Part shown: positions 57,319-64,000 of the stretch, piece by piece
How positions within the stretch are numbered: the first letter of the stretch is position 1
Layout of the letters: every line of letters starts with the position of its first letter
Source: Paracoccus sp. IB05
GTDB taxonomy: Bacteria > Pseudomonadota > Alphaproteobacteria > Rhodobacterales > Rhodobacteraceae
NCBI RefSeq assembly: GCF_016405985.1
Contig: NZ_JAEFCF010000020.1
Span: 1-64,000 of the forward strand
DNA: 64,000 nt
Direction: 5' to 3'
Position numbers and translations under genes: made by a program
The notes under the pieces: model-generated
The model's input: only the letters and a program-made list of their open reading frames with translations
Databases searched by the model: none
Told to the model about the DNA's origin: nothing

Positions 57319-58215
57319 ATGCAGGGCATCACCGGGCAAACCACAACCGGTCACACGATGATCGGCGTCATCGGCGGCTCGGGTGTCTATCAGATCGACG
57401 GGCTCGAGGGCGCCGCATGGGTCACGGTGGCGACGCCCTGGGGGGCACCGTCGGATGAGATCCTGGTCGGGCGGCTCGGCGGGCTGCCGGTTGCCTTCCT
57501 GCCCCGGCACGGGCGCGGCCATGTCCACAGCCCGTCTTCGGTGCCATACCGTGCCAATATCGATGCGCTGAAGCGGATCGGCTGCACCGATATTCTCGCG
57601 GTCTCGGCGGTGGGATCGCTGCGCGAGGACCGCGCACCGGGGGAGTTTGTGCTGGTGGATCAGTTCATCGACCGCACCTTCGCCCGCGAAAAAAGCTTTT
57701 TCGGCGAGGGGCTGGTGGCTCATGTCGGCTTTGCCCATCCGACCTGTGCGCGGCTGGGCGATGCAGTGGCGGAAGCGGCATTTTCTGCGGGGGTCACGCT
57801 CCATCGCGGTGCGACTTATATCGCGATGGAAGGGCCGCAATTCTCAACCCTGGCCGAGAGCCGGCTTTACCGGCAATGGGGCGCCGATGTGATCGGCATG
57901 ACCGCGATGCCCGAAGCCAAGCTCGCGCGCGAGGCAGAGCTTTGTTATACGAGCCTCGCCATGGTGACCGATTACGATTGCTGGCATCCCGACCATGATG
58001 CGGTGGATGTGGCGGCGGTGATCGCGACGCTGACCGGCAATGCAGCCAAAGCGCGCGGGGTCGTGGCGGCATTGCCGGCGGCTCTTGGCGCCAGCCGGGT
58101 GCCCTGCCCCTGTGGCTGTGACCAGGCGCTTCAGACCGCGCTGATGACGGCACCTGCGAAACGGGACCCGAAGCTGGTGGCAAAGCTTGACGCGGTCGCG
58201 GGCCGCCTGTTGTAA
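57319..58215 (+). CDS. mtnP: S-methyl-5'-thioadenosine phosphorylase
   Basis: Splits methylthioadenosine into adenine and methylthioribose-1-phosphate. 298 residues; purine-nucleoside-phosphorylase fold with [25 protein letters not shown] and the MTAP-type [13 protein letters not shown] signature. RBS AGGAAGGAC before 57319; a second ATG lies 13 codons in. The apt gene follows after 32 bases. Confidence 0.94.
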   Translation: MQGITGQTTTGHTMIGVIGGSGVYQIDGLEGAAWVTVATPWGAPSDEILVGRLGGLPVAFLPRHGRGHVHSPSSVPYRANIDALKRIGCTDILAVSAVGSLREDRAPGEFVLVDQFIDRTFAREKSFFGEGLVAHVGFAHPTCARLGDAVAEAAFSAGVTLHRGATYIAMEGPQFSTLAESRLYRQWGADVIGMTAMPEAKLAREAELCYTSLAMVTDYDCWHPDHDAVDVAAVIATLTGNAAKARGVVAALPAALGASRVPCPCGCDQALQTALMTAPAKRDPKLVAKLDAVAGRLL

Positions 58216-58247
58216 GCTGGTCGCCTGCTGTAACCGGAAGACCCCAG

Positions 58248-58781
58248 ATGCAAAAAACCGTCCGCGACTATATCCGCACCATCGTCGATTTCCCGCATGA
58301 GGGGATCCTGTTTCGCGATGTGACCACGCTCTTCGCCGATCCGCGCGGCTTTCGCATATGTGTCGATCAGTTGCTCGCGCCCTGGGCCGGGATGCGGATC
58401 GACAAGGTGGTGGGGCTGGAAGCGCGCGGCTTCATCCTCGGTGGCGCGGTGGCGCATCAGCTTTCGACCGGTTTTGTCCCGGTGCGCAAGAAGGGCAAGC
58501 TGCCAGGCCAGACCATAAGTCAGGCCTATCAGCTGGAATATGGCGAGGCGGTGGTCGAGATCCATGAGGATGCGCTTTTCGCCGGAGAGCGGGTGCTGCT
58601 GGTCGATGACCTGCTGGCCACCGGCGGCACGGCGGCGGCCGGGATTTCGCTGATCGAACGGCTCGGCGCCGAGGTGATCGGCTGCGCTTTCGTGGTCGAT
58701 CTGCCCGATCTGGGCGGGCGCAAAAAACTTGAGGCGCTCGGGATGGATGTCCGTTGCCTTTGCGCCTTTGAGGGTCTGTGA
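58248..58781 (+). CDS. apt: Adenine phosphoribosyltransferase
   Basis: Converts adenine plus PRPP to AMP. 177 residues; PRPP motif [29 protein letters not shown] and start [28 protein letters not shown]. Directly after mtnP, so the pair recycles adenine released from methylthioadenosine. Confidence 0.96.
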   Translation: MQKTVRDYIRTIVDFPHEGILFRDVTTLFADPRGFRICVDQLLAPWAGMRIDKVVGLEARGFILGGAVAHQLSTGFVPVRKKGKLPGQTISQAYQLEYGEAVVEIHEDALFAGERVLLVDDLLATGGTAAAGISLIERLGAEVIGCAFVVDLPDLGGRKKLEALGMDVRCLCAFEGL

Positions 58782-58798
58782 CGCGCGCCGACGCGAGC

Positions 58799-60211
58799 TC
58801 AGAGCGGCAGCACCACACCCGGATTGAGGATGCCTTTCGGATCAAGCGCCGTCTTGATCCGGCGCATCGCCGCCAGCCGGCCGGGATCGCCGTAGCGCTG
58901 CAAATCCCCCGTTTTCAGTCGCCCGATGCCATGTTCGGCCGATATGCTGCCCCCGGCGGCGTCAACCATCTGATGCACCAGATCCGACAGCGCCGGCGCC
59001 AGCGCCGCATAGTCACTGCGGCTGCGCCCTTTGGCGGGAAACAGGTTGAAATGCAGATTGCCATCGCCGAGATGGCCAAAGCAATTGATCCTTACATCCG
59101 CCATTGCGGTCAGACGGGCGCCGGCCTCCCGGATGAAATCCGGGATCGCTCCGGGCGGCAGCGAGACGTCATGGCTGGAAATCGAGCCCAGACGGCGATT
59201 GGCATCGGGAATGGTCTCGCGCAGGGCCCAGAGATGGTCGGCCTGGGCCCCGGACGTCGCGATCACGCCATCGAGCACAAGTCCGAGTTCGGCGCCCTGT
59301 TCGTACAGACCCGCCATCGCGGCCTCGGCGTCAATGGCGCCGGGCAGGCCCAGCTCGATCAGCACCAGCCAGTCAGGCAGCGGATCGAAGGGGGCGCGCA
59401 GATCAAACCCGGTCTCGGCGAGGAAATCGAACCCTGCGCGTGAGATCAGTTCGAACCCTGATACCAGCCCGCCCAGCTCAGCCTCGGAAAGCCGGAGCAG
59501 CGCCTGCGCCGCTTCGGGGGAGGACACCGCCAGCATGGCGACCACGCGCTTTTTAGGGGCCGGGAAGAGGCGCAGACTGGCGGCGGTGATCACGGCAAGA
59601 CTGCCCTCGGAGCCGACGATCAGATCCCGCAGGTCGTAGCCGGTATTGTCCTTCCGAAGCCGCCTGAGCCCGGAAATCACTTCCCCACTGGCCAGCACCG
59701 CCTCGATCCCAAGGCACAGCTCGCGGGCGGTGCCATAGCGCAGCACCTGGGTGCCGCCGGCATTGGTCGCAAGATTGCCGCCGATCGTGGCCGTCCCTTC
59801 GGAGGCCAGTGAGAGCGGGAAGAGCCGTCCGGCGGCGCGGGCTGCTTCCTGAACGGCGGCGAGCGTCATCCCGGCCTCGACCGTGATGCTGTTCTCATCC
59901 GGCCAAAGACCGCGCAGCCCCGTCATCGCCTCAAGGGAGAGAATGAGCGGCACGGGCCCCTCGGGCATGACCTGGCCCGAGACCAGCCCGGTGCCGCCGC
60001 CCCAGGGCAGAACGGGCACCGAAGCCGCATTGCAGACGGCAAGGATCTGCGAGACTTCCTCGCGGCTTTTCGGAATCGCAAGAGGCCCGGGCCGGCCCAG
60101 CCATTTGCCGCGCGGCTCGGTCAGATGCCGCGGCTCTGCCGCAACCAGCCGCCCCTCGGGCAAATGCGACCTGAGCCGCCCGATAAAAGCCTCATCCGCC
60201 GGATTGAGCAA
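58799..60211 (-). CDS. FAD-linked oxidase (GlcD / D-lactate-dehydrogenase-like)
   Basis: 470 residues. FAD_binding_4 domain (VLPWGGGTGLVSGQVMPEG, ATIGGNLATNAGGTQVLRYG) then the FAD-oxidase C domain ending EHGIGRLKTGDLQRYG ... KGILNPG. Substrates of this class are D-2-hydroxy acids such as lactate, glycolate or 2-hydroxyglutarate; which is not decidable here. Convergent with apt. Confidence 0.9.
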   Translation of the reverse strand: MLNPADEAFIGRLRSHLPEGRLVAAEPRHLTEPRGKWLGRPGPLAIPKSREEVSQILAVCNAASVPVLPWGGGTGLVSGQVMPEGPVPLILSLEAMTGLRGLWPDENSITVEAGMTLAAVQEAARAAGRLFPLSLASEGTATIGGNLATNAGGTQVLRYGTARELCLGIEAVLASGEVISGLRRLRKDNTGYDLRDLIVGSEGSLAVITAASLRLFPAPKKRVVAMLAVSSPEAAQALLRLSEAELGGLVSGFELISRAGFDFLAETGFDLRAPFDPLPDWLVLIELGLPGAIDAEAAMAGLYEQGAELGLVLDGVIATSGAQADHLWALRETIPDANRRLGSISSHDVSLPPGAIPDFIREAGARLTAMADVRINCFGHLGDGNLHFNLFPAKGRSRSDYAALAPALSDLVHQMVDAAGGSISAEHGIGRLKTGDLQRYGDPGRLAAMRRIKTALDPKGILNPGVVLPL

Positions 60212-60250
60212 AACCCCGTCTCCTCTTCTCTCCGGCGCACGCGTCGCGCA

Positions 60251-60298
60251 CCCGATTTCTGTACAGAAATCGGGCCGGAGTTTTTGAAAAACTCCGGC
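60251..60298. terminator. Two adjacent perfect inverted repeats
   Basis: First a 24-bp palindrome CCCGATTTCTGT/ACAGAAATCGGG (60251-60274). Then GCCGGAGTTTTT and AAAAACTCCGGC (60274-60285, 60287-60298) around a single G. The poly-T in the second stem suits a terminator for the acetyltransferase gene on the minus strand, just before the FAD oxidase gene. It reads as a likely dispersed repeat unit. Confidence 0.65.
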
Positions 60299-60333
60299 AC
60301 CGCGTCATGCCGGCGGCCCGGTACCCGCCTGTC

Positions 60334-60924
60334 TCAGGCTGGCCCCACATCTGTCCTTCCGCGTCGGTCCGCGCGCAGAGAGGCATAAAGCACATGGTTG
60401 CGCCAGCGTCCGTTGATCTGGAGATAGGCCTGCGCCACGCCCTCATATTTGAAGCCGGTCTTCTCCAGCACGCCGCGTGAGGCCAGGTTCTCCGGCAGGC
60501 AGGCTGCCTCGATCCGGCTCAGATCCATCCGGGTAAAGGCATGATGCACAACGCCCAGGATCGCCTCCCGCATCAGGCCCTGGCGCGCATAGGCTTCGCC
60601 CACCCAATAGCCCAGCGTCCCGGTCTGCGCCGGTCCCCGGCGGATATTGTCGAGCGTGATCGAGCCGACGATGCGCTGATCCTCGCGCCGCAGCATCACC
60701 AGCGGCAGCGCACTCCCCTGCGCCTCAGCGCGCCGCGCCCAGTAAACCCTGCCCGAGAAACTGCGCCGCGACAGATGCTGATCTGACCAGACCGGCTCCC
60801 AGGGTTTCAGAAACCCCTCGCTTTCAGCGCGCAGCGCGCTCCATTGCCGCCAGTCATCATGGATCGGCAGGCGCAGCGTCATCCTCTCGGTCTCGATCCT
60901 GACCCTGCGCGCCAGGCCAAGCAT
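60334..60924 (-). CDS. GNAT N-acetyltransferase (RimJ/RimL-like)
   Basis: 196 residues. Acetyl-CoA site near GYWVGEAYARQGLMREAILGVVHHAF, with N-terminal RTERMTLRLP-like start RIETERMTLRLPIHDD. Known relatives acetylate N-termini of ribosomal proteins. Start overlaps the M16 peptidase stop (TAATG). Confidence 0.9.
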   Translation of the reverse strand: MLGLARRVRIETERMTLRLPIHDDWRQWSALRAESEGFLKPWEPVWSDQHLSRRSFSGRVYWARRAEAQGSALPLVMLRREDQRIVGSITLDNIRRGPAQTGTLGYWVGEAYARQGLMREAILGVVHHAFTRMDLSRIEAACLPENLASRGVLEKTGFKYEGVAQAYLQINGRWRNHVLYASLRADRRGRTDVGPA

Positions 60925-62183
60925 TATGCCCGCATCCCTGCCATCATATCCGCAAGCGAGGGCGCGCGGGAAATCGGTCCGTAAACCGCCACCGCCGCCT
61001 GCCCTTGCAAGACGCGCGCGCCCTGCGTCCGCACCGCCTCAAGGCTGACCGTGCCGATCTTCGCAACCGCCTCGTCAAGGTCTGGCACCCGGTCCCAGAT
61101 GGCAAGCAGCCGGGCATTGCGCTCGGCGCGCGAGGACGGGCTTTCCAGCCCCATCACCAGCCCCGCCGTCAGTTGCGCCTTTGCCCGCGCGACCTCTGCC
61201 TCCGACATATCCTCTGCCGAACGCCTCAGTTCCAGGACGGTCAGCTCGGCCAGTTCCCCGATCTCAGCCGCCGAAGTGCCGGCGTAAATGGTGACATGGC
61301 CGGTATCCTCATAGGCGGCCGGCTGTGCATGGATCGAATAGCAAAGCCCGCGCTCCTCACGGATCTTCTGGAACAGGCGCGAAGACATGCCGCCGCCTAT
61401 CGCCGTGGTCCAGACCTGCGAGGCCCAGACCTCGGGATCGCGAAAGCCCGGCGCCTCGAGGTTGAGCGCGAAATGCGCCTGTTCGAGATCTTTTTCTTCC
61501 CGTCGCTCGCCGGCGGTGAACCGGGCAGGCTCGGGCATGTCAGAGCCGACCGCGGCAAGCCCGCCGAACAGGGCCTCGGCCCGGTGCAGGATCTCAGCAT
61601 GGCTGATGCCGCCCGCCGCCGAGAGGATCATCCGGTCGGGCCCGTAATGACGCGCGACAAAGCCAAGAAAATCCTCGCGCCCGAAGGCCGAGACCCGCTC
61701 TTCCGGCCCCAGAATGGTGCGCCCGAAAGCCTGGCCGGGATAGCTGACCTCATGCAGCCAGTCGAAAATGACATCATCGGGCGTATCATTGGACTGGCCG
61801 ATCTCCTGCAGGATCACATGGCGCTCGGTCTCGATATCATCCGTGTTGAACAGCGGATTGAGGACGATATCCGCGATCACCTCCAACGCGCGCGGCACGT
61901 CTTCCGACAGGCAGCGCGCGTAATAGGCGGTCATCTCGCGCGAGGTATAGGCATTGATATAGCCGCCGACATCTTCGATCTCCTCGGCGATCCGCAGCGC
62001 CGAGCGCGAGGGCGTGCCTTTAAAGGCCATATGCTCCAGAAAATGCGCAACCCCGTTCTGGGCCGCCGTCTCATGGCGCCCCCCGGCACCAACCCAGATC
62101 CCGACCGAGGCCGATTTCAACCCGGGCATGGATTCGGTCACAATGCGAAATCCGTTGGAAAGCGTATGGATCTGGACGGTCAA
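60924..62183 (-). CDS. M16 family zinc metallopeptidase (processing-peptidase-like)
   Basis: 419 residues. Zinc motif HFLEH (His47, Glu50, His51) in GVAHFLEHMAFKGT, with the more distal Glu in the ETERHVILQEIGQ stretch. Two homologous halves, as in mitochondrial-type processing peptidases. Cytoplasmic or periplasmic by prediction: no signal peptide. Located downstream of thrC; a hairpin repeat lies between, and the acetyltransferase follows directly. Confidence 0.92.
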   Translation of the reverse strand: MTVQIHTLSNGFRIVTESMPGLKSASVGIWVGAGGRHETAAQNGVAHFLEHMAFKGTPSRSALRIAEEIEDVGGYINAYTSREMTAYYARCLSEDVPRALEVIADIVLNPLFNTDDIETERHVILQEIGQSNDTPDDVIFDWLHEVSYPGQAFGRTILGPEERVSAFGREDFLGFVARHYGPDRMILSAAGGISHAEILHRAEALFGGLAAVGSDMPEPARFTAGERREEKDLEQAHFALNLEAPGFRDPEVWASQVWTTAIGGGMSSRLFQKIREERGLCYSIHAQPAAYEDTGHVTIYAGTSAAEIGELAELTVLELRRSAEDMSEAEVARAKAQLTAGLVMGLESPSSRAERNARLLAIWDRVPDLDEAVAKIGTVSLEAVRTQGARVLQGQAAVAVYGPISRAPSLADMMAGMRA

Positions 62184-62246
62184 GGCTGGTTCCGTTCACA
62201 AGCGGGACAATCCGGGCGTCTTACACCCGGGGCAAGCGTGAGAAAA

Positions 62247-62350
62247 GGGGGCGCTGCCCCCGTCTGCCTTACGGCAGCCTCCCCCGGAGTATTTTCATCA
62301 AGAGGAAATGCCGGCTTCCTCTTGACTTAAATACTCCCGCCGGAGGCATC
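62247..62350. repeat. Intergenic hairpin repeat, copy E (full element)
   Basis: Same order as copy B: GGGGGC/GCCCCC (62247-62252, 62256-62261), TCTGCC/GGCAG, then CCCCCGGAGTATTTTCA and TCAAGAGGAA pairing with TTCCTCTTGA and TAAATACTCC, ending GCCGGAGGC. It lies just after thrC on the minus strand and could terminate it or process the mRNA. Confidence 0.75.
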
Positions 62351-62355
62351 CGCAT

Positions 62356-63750
62356 TCAGCCAAGCCTTGAGCGGATCAGGGTTTTGAGCGCCTCAAGGTC
62401 ATTCGGAACCCGGGTCACGCGCTCGGGCCGGTCAAAGAGATCTGCCATGCGCGGCGGCAGGCCCGGGCGGATGCCGGTGGCCTTTGCCACCGCATCGGGG
62501 AACTTCGCGGGATGCGCGGTTGCGAGCGTCACCATCGGCACCTCCGGGTGGAGGTGCTGCTGCGCCGTTCCGACGCTTACACCGACCGCGGAATGCGGGC
62601 AGAGGAGCTCTCCGGTCTGCGCAAGCGTGGTCGCGATGGTCTCATAGGTCCGCGCCTCGTCCACCGCGCCGCTGTCATAGACATTGCTCAGCGCCGTCAT
62701 CGCGTTTTGCGACAGGGAAAAACCGCCATTCGTGGACAGCTCTGCCATCAGTTCCCGGATCGCAGCACCATCCCTGCCATGCGCCCAGAACAGTGCGCGT
62801 TCGAAATTCGACGAGACCTCGATATCCATCGACGGGCTGATCGTCGGCACCACGCCATGTTTGGTATAGGCGCCGGTCTCCATGCAGCGATGCAGGATGT
62901 CGTTTTCATTGGTGGCGATCACCAGCCGTTTGATCGGCAGTCCCATTTCGCGCGCGATAAAGCCCGCGAAGACATCGCCGAAATTACCGGTCGGCACGGT
63001 GAAGCTGATCTCGCGATCCGGGCTGCCAAGTGCCAGGGCCGCGTGGAAATAATAGACCACCTGCGCCAGCACCCGCGCCCAGTTGATCGAATTCACCCCC
63101 GCCAGACGCACCCCGTCGCGGAAGTCGAAATCGTTGAACATATCCTTCAGCCGGGCCTGGCAATCGTCGAAATCGCCCTCGACCGCCAGGGCATGGACAT
63201 TGGCCTCAGACGGCGTCGTCATCTGGCGGCGCTGCACTTCCGAGACGCGGCCATGCGGGAAGAGGATGAAGACATCGACATTCTTCAACCCCCGGAAGGC
63301 CTCGATCGCGGCGGAGCCGGTATCACCCGAGGTCGCACCGACGATCGTGATGCGCTCTCCCGTCTTGGCCAGCGCCGCCTGCATCATCTGGCCGATGATC
63401 TGCATGGCGAAATCTTTGAACGCCAGCGTCGGGCCGTGGAACAGTTCCATCAGGAAATGGTTGGGCCCAAGCTGTACCAGCGGTGCGCGGGCATTATGGC
63501 CGAAACCGGCATAGGCTTTGGCCAGCAGGGCGCGGAATTCATCATCCGCGAAGAAATCGCCGATGAACGGCTTCATCACCCGGAAGGCGAGATCCTCGTA
63601 GGAAAGGCCGCGCAGGGACGCGATGCCTTCGCGGGTGAAATGCGGCACCGTCTCCGGCACATAGAGGCCGCCATCGCGGGCGAGGCCCGTCATCATCGCT
63701 TCGCCGAAACCGAGAACCGGCGCCTGGCCGCGTGTCGAGATATATCGCAT
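62356..63750 (-). CDS. thrC: Threonine synthase
   Basis: PLP enzyme, last step of threonine synthesis. 464 residues, long type. PLP Lys in GPTLAFKDFAMQII, glycine loop VGATSGDTGSAAIEAF, start MRYISTRGQAPVLGFGEAMMTGLARDGGLYVPE. Complete. Confidence 0.97.
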   Translation of the reverse strand: MRYISTRGQAPVLGFGEAMMTGLARDGGLYVPETVPHFTREGIASLRGLSYEDLAFRVMKPFIGDFFADDEFRALLAKAYAGFGHNARAPLVQLGPNHFLMELFHGPTLAFKDFAMQIIGQMMQAALAKTGERITIVGATSGDTGSAAIEAFRGLKNVDVFILFPHGRVSEVQRRQMTTPSEANVHALAVEGDFDDCQARLKDMFNDFDFRDGVRLAGVNSINWARVLAQVVYYFHAALALGSPDREISFTVPTGNFGDVFAGFIAREMGLPIKRLVIATNENDILHRCMETGAYTKHGVVPTISPSMDIEVSSNFERALFWAHGRDGAAIRELMAELSTNGGFSLSQNAMTALSNVYDSGAVDEARTYETIATTLAQTGELLCPHSAVGVSVGTAQQHLHPEVPMVTLATAHPAKFPDAVAKATGIRPGLPPRMADLFDRPERVTRVPNDLEALKTLIRSRLG

Positions 63751-63762
63751 GAGTTCCGCCCT

Positions 63763-64000
63763 TCAGACCTTGCGCGCCCTGATACGCCAGAGCCAGTAGA
63801 GTGTCATCCCCGCCCAGACAAGGGCCAGACCGAACCAGGTCACCGCATAACCGAGATGGTCATTGCGGAACGCCGCTGTTGCGGGCTGCGCGGTGACACC
63901 GTCGCCGGTATCCGCGCTTGCGATCACCATGACCTTTTCGGTCCCGAGATAGGCCGCCATCGCCTCGACATCACGGCCAAACCAGAGATTGGCCGCTGTA
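63763..64000 (-). CDS. SURF1-family protein (5' part outside the window)
   Basis: C-terminal 79 codons only; the start lies beyond the right edge. Reads NLWFGRDVEAMAAYLGTE near the boundary, then FRNDHLGYAVTWFGLALVWAGMTLYWLWRIR, the last being the second membrane helix. Both are SURF1 signatures. SURF1 aids haem insertion and assembly of cytochrome c oxidase. Twelve bases before thrC, so probably one transcript. Confidence 0.85.
   Translation of the reverse strand, partial: TAANLWFGRDVEAMAAYLGTEKVMVIASADTGDGVTAQPATAAFRNDHLGYAVTWFGLALVWAGMTLYWLWRIRARKV

Noticed and set aside
1-64000. Prophage, insertion sequence, rRNA or tRNA genes
   Set aside because: No integrase, transposase, phage structural gene, cloverleaf or rRNA-like stretch was seen on either strand.

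Overview
The window is one stretch of a GC-rich bacterial chromosome. The gene content and neighbourhoods suggest an alphaproteobacterium of the Rhodobacterales (Rhodobacter/Paracoccus-like). Supporting signs are a complete NDH-1 operon broken up by small extra genes, BirA-CoaX-RNase J attached to its end, a tatABC cluster with a very long TatB, a Hint-domain protein, PtsP beside LysC, and a SURF1-type protein. Species cannot be named from sequence alone. No rRNA, tRNA, CRISPR array, intact insertion sequence or prophage was seen.

Layout. 0.3-10.7 kb: a PAS sensor-like protein, a glycine-rich membrane protein, uvrC, a coupled trio (S49 peptidase, small zinc-ribbon membrane protein, pteridine-reductase-like SDR), then surE-pcm-nlpD-like and a CBS/CorC membrane protein. 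10.8-13.9 kb: tatA-tatB-tatC with a DUF815 ATPase. 14-22.4 kb: a short HTH regulator with a palindromic operator candidate, an atypical SDR, a Hint protein, a secreted S1-like protease, prfC, a zinc-finger protein and a DEAD-box RNA helicase. 22.4-24.4 kb: about 2 kb with no convincing gene but several perfect hairpins. 24.4-48.3 kb: one very long minus-strand transcription unit, nuoA to nuoN followed by birA, coaX and rnj. At least twelve accessory genes are inserted among the nuo genes, many exported or membrane-bound and often joined by 4-base start/stop overlaps. One is a 39-codon membrane peptide gene, short enough to be missed by ordinary gene calling. 48.6-64 kb: a secreted protein, an MFS transporter coupled to a DegT aminotransferase, ptsP, an AT-richer membrane-protein gene, lysC, mtnP-apt, a FAD-linked oxidase, a GNAT acetyltransferase, an M16 peptidase, thrC, and the 3' part of a SURF1 gene cut by the window edge.

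How the genes fit together. The nuo block encodes all 14 subunits of proton-pumping NADH:quinone oxidoreductase plus lineage-specific companions (collagen-like, lipoprotein, Cys-containing exported and small membrane proteins) that may act in assembly, stability or envelope coupling. mtnP and apt form a methylthioadenosine-to-AMP salvage pair. lysC and thrC are both aspartate-family biosynthesis genes. A hairpin-forming repeat family recurs between genes (about 2.3, 9.3, 52.5, 57.2 and 62.3 kb). It probably doubles as transcription terminators at some sites.
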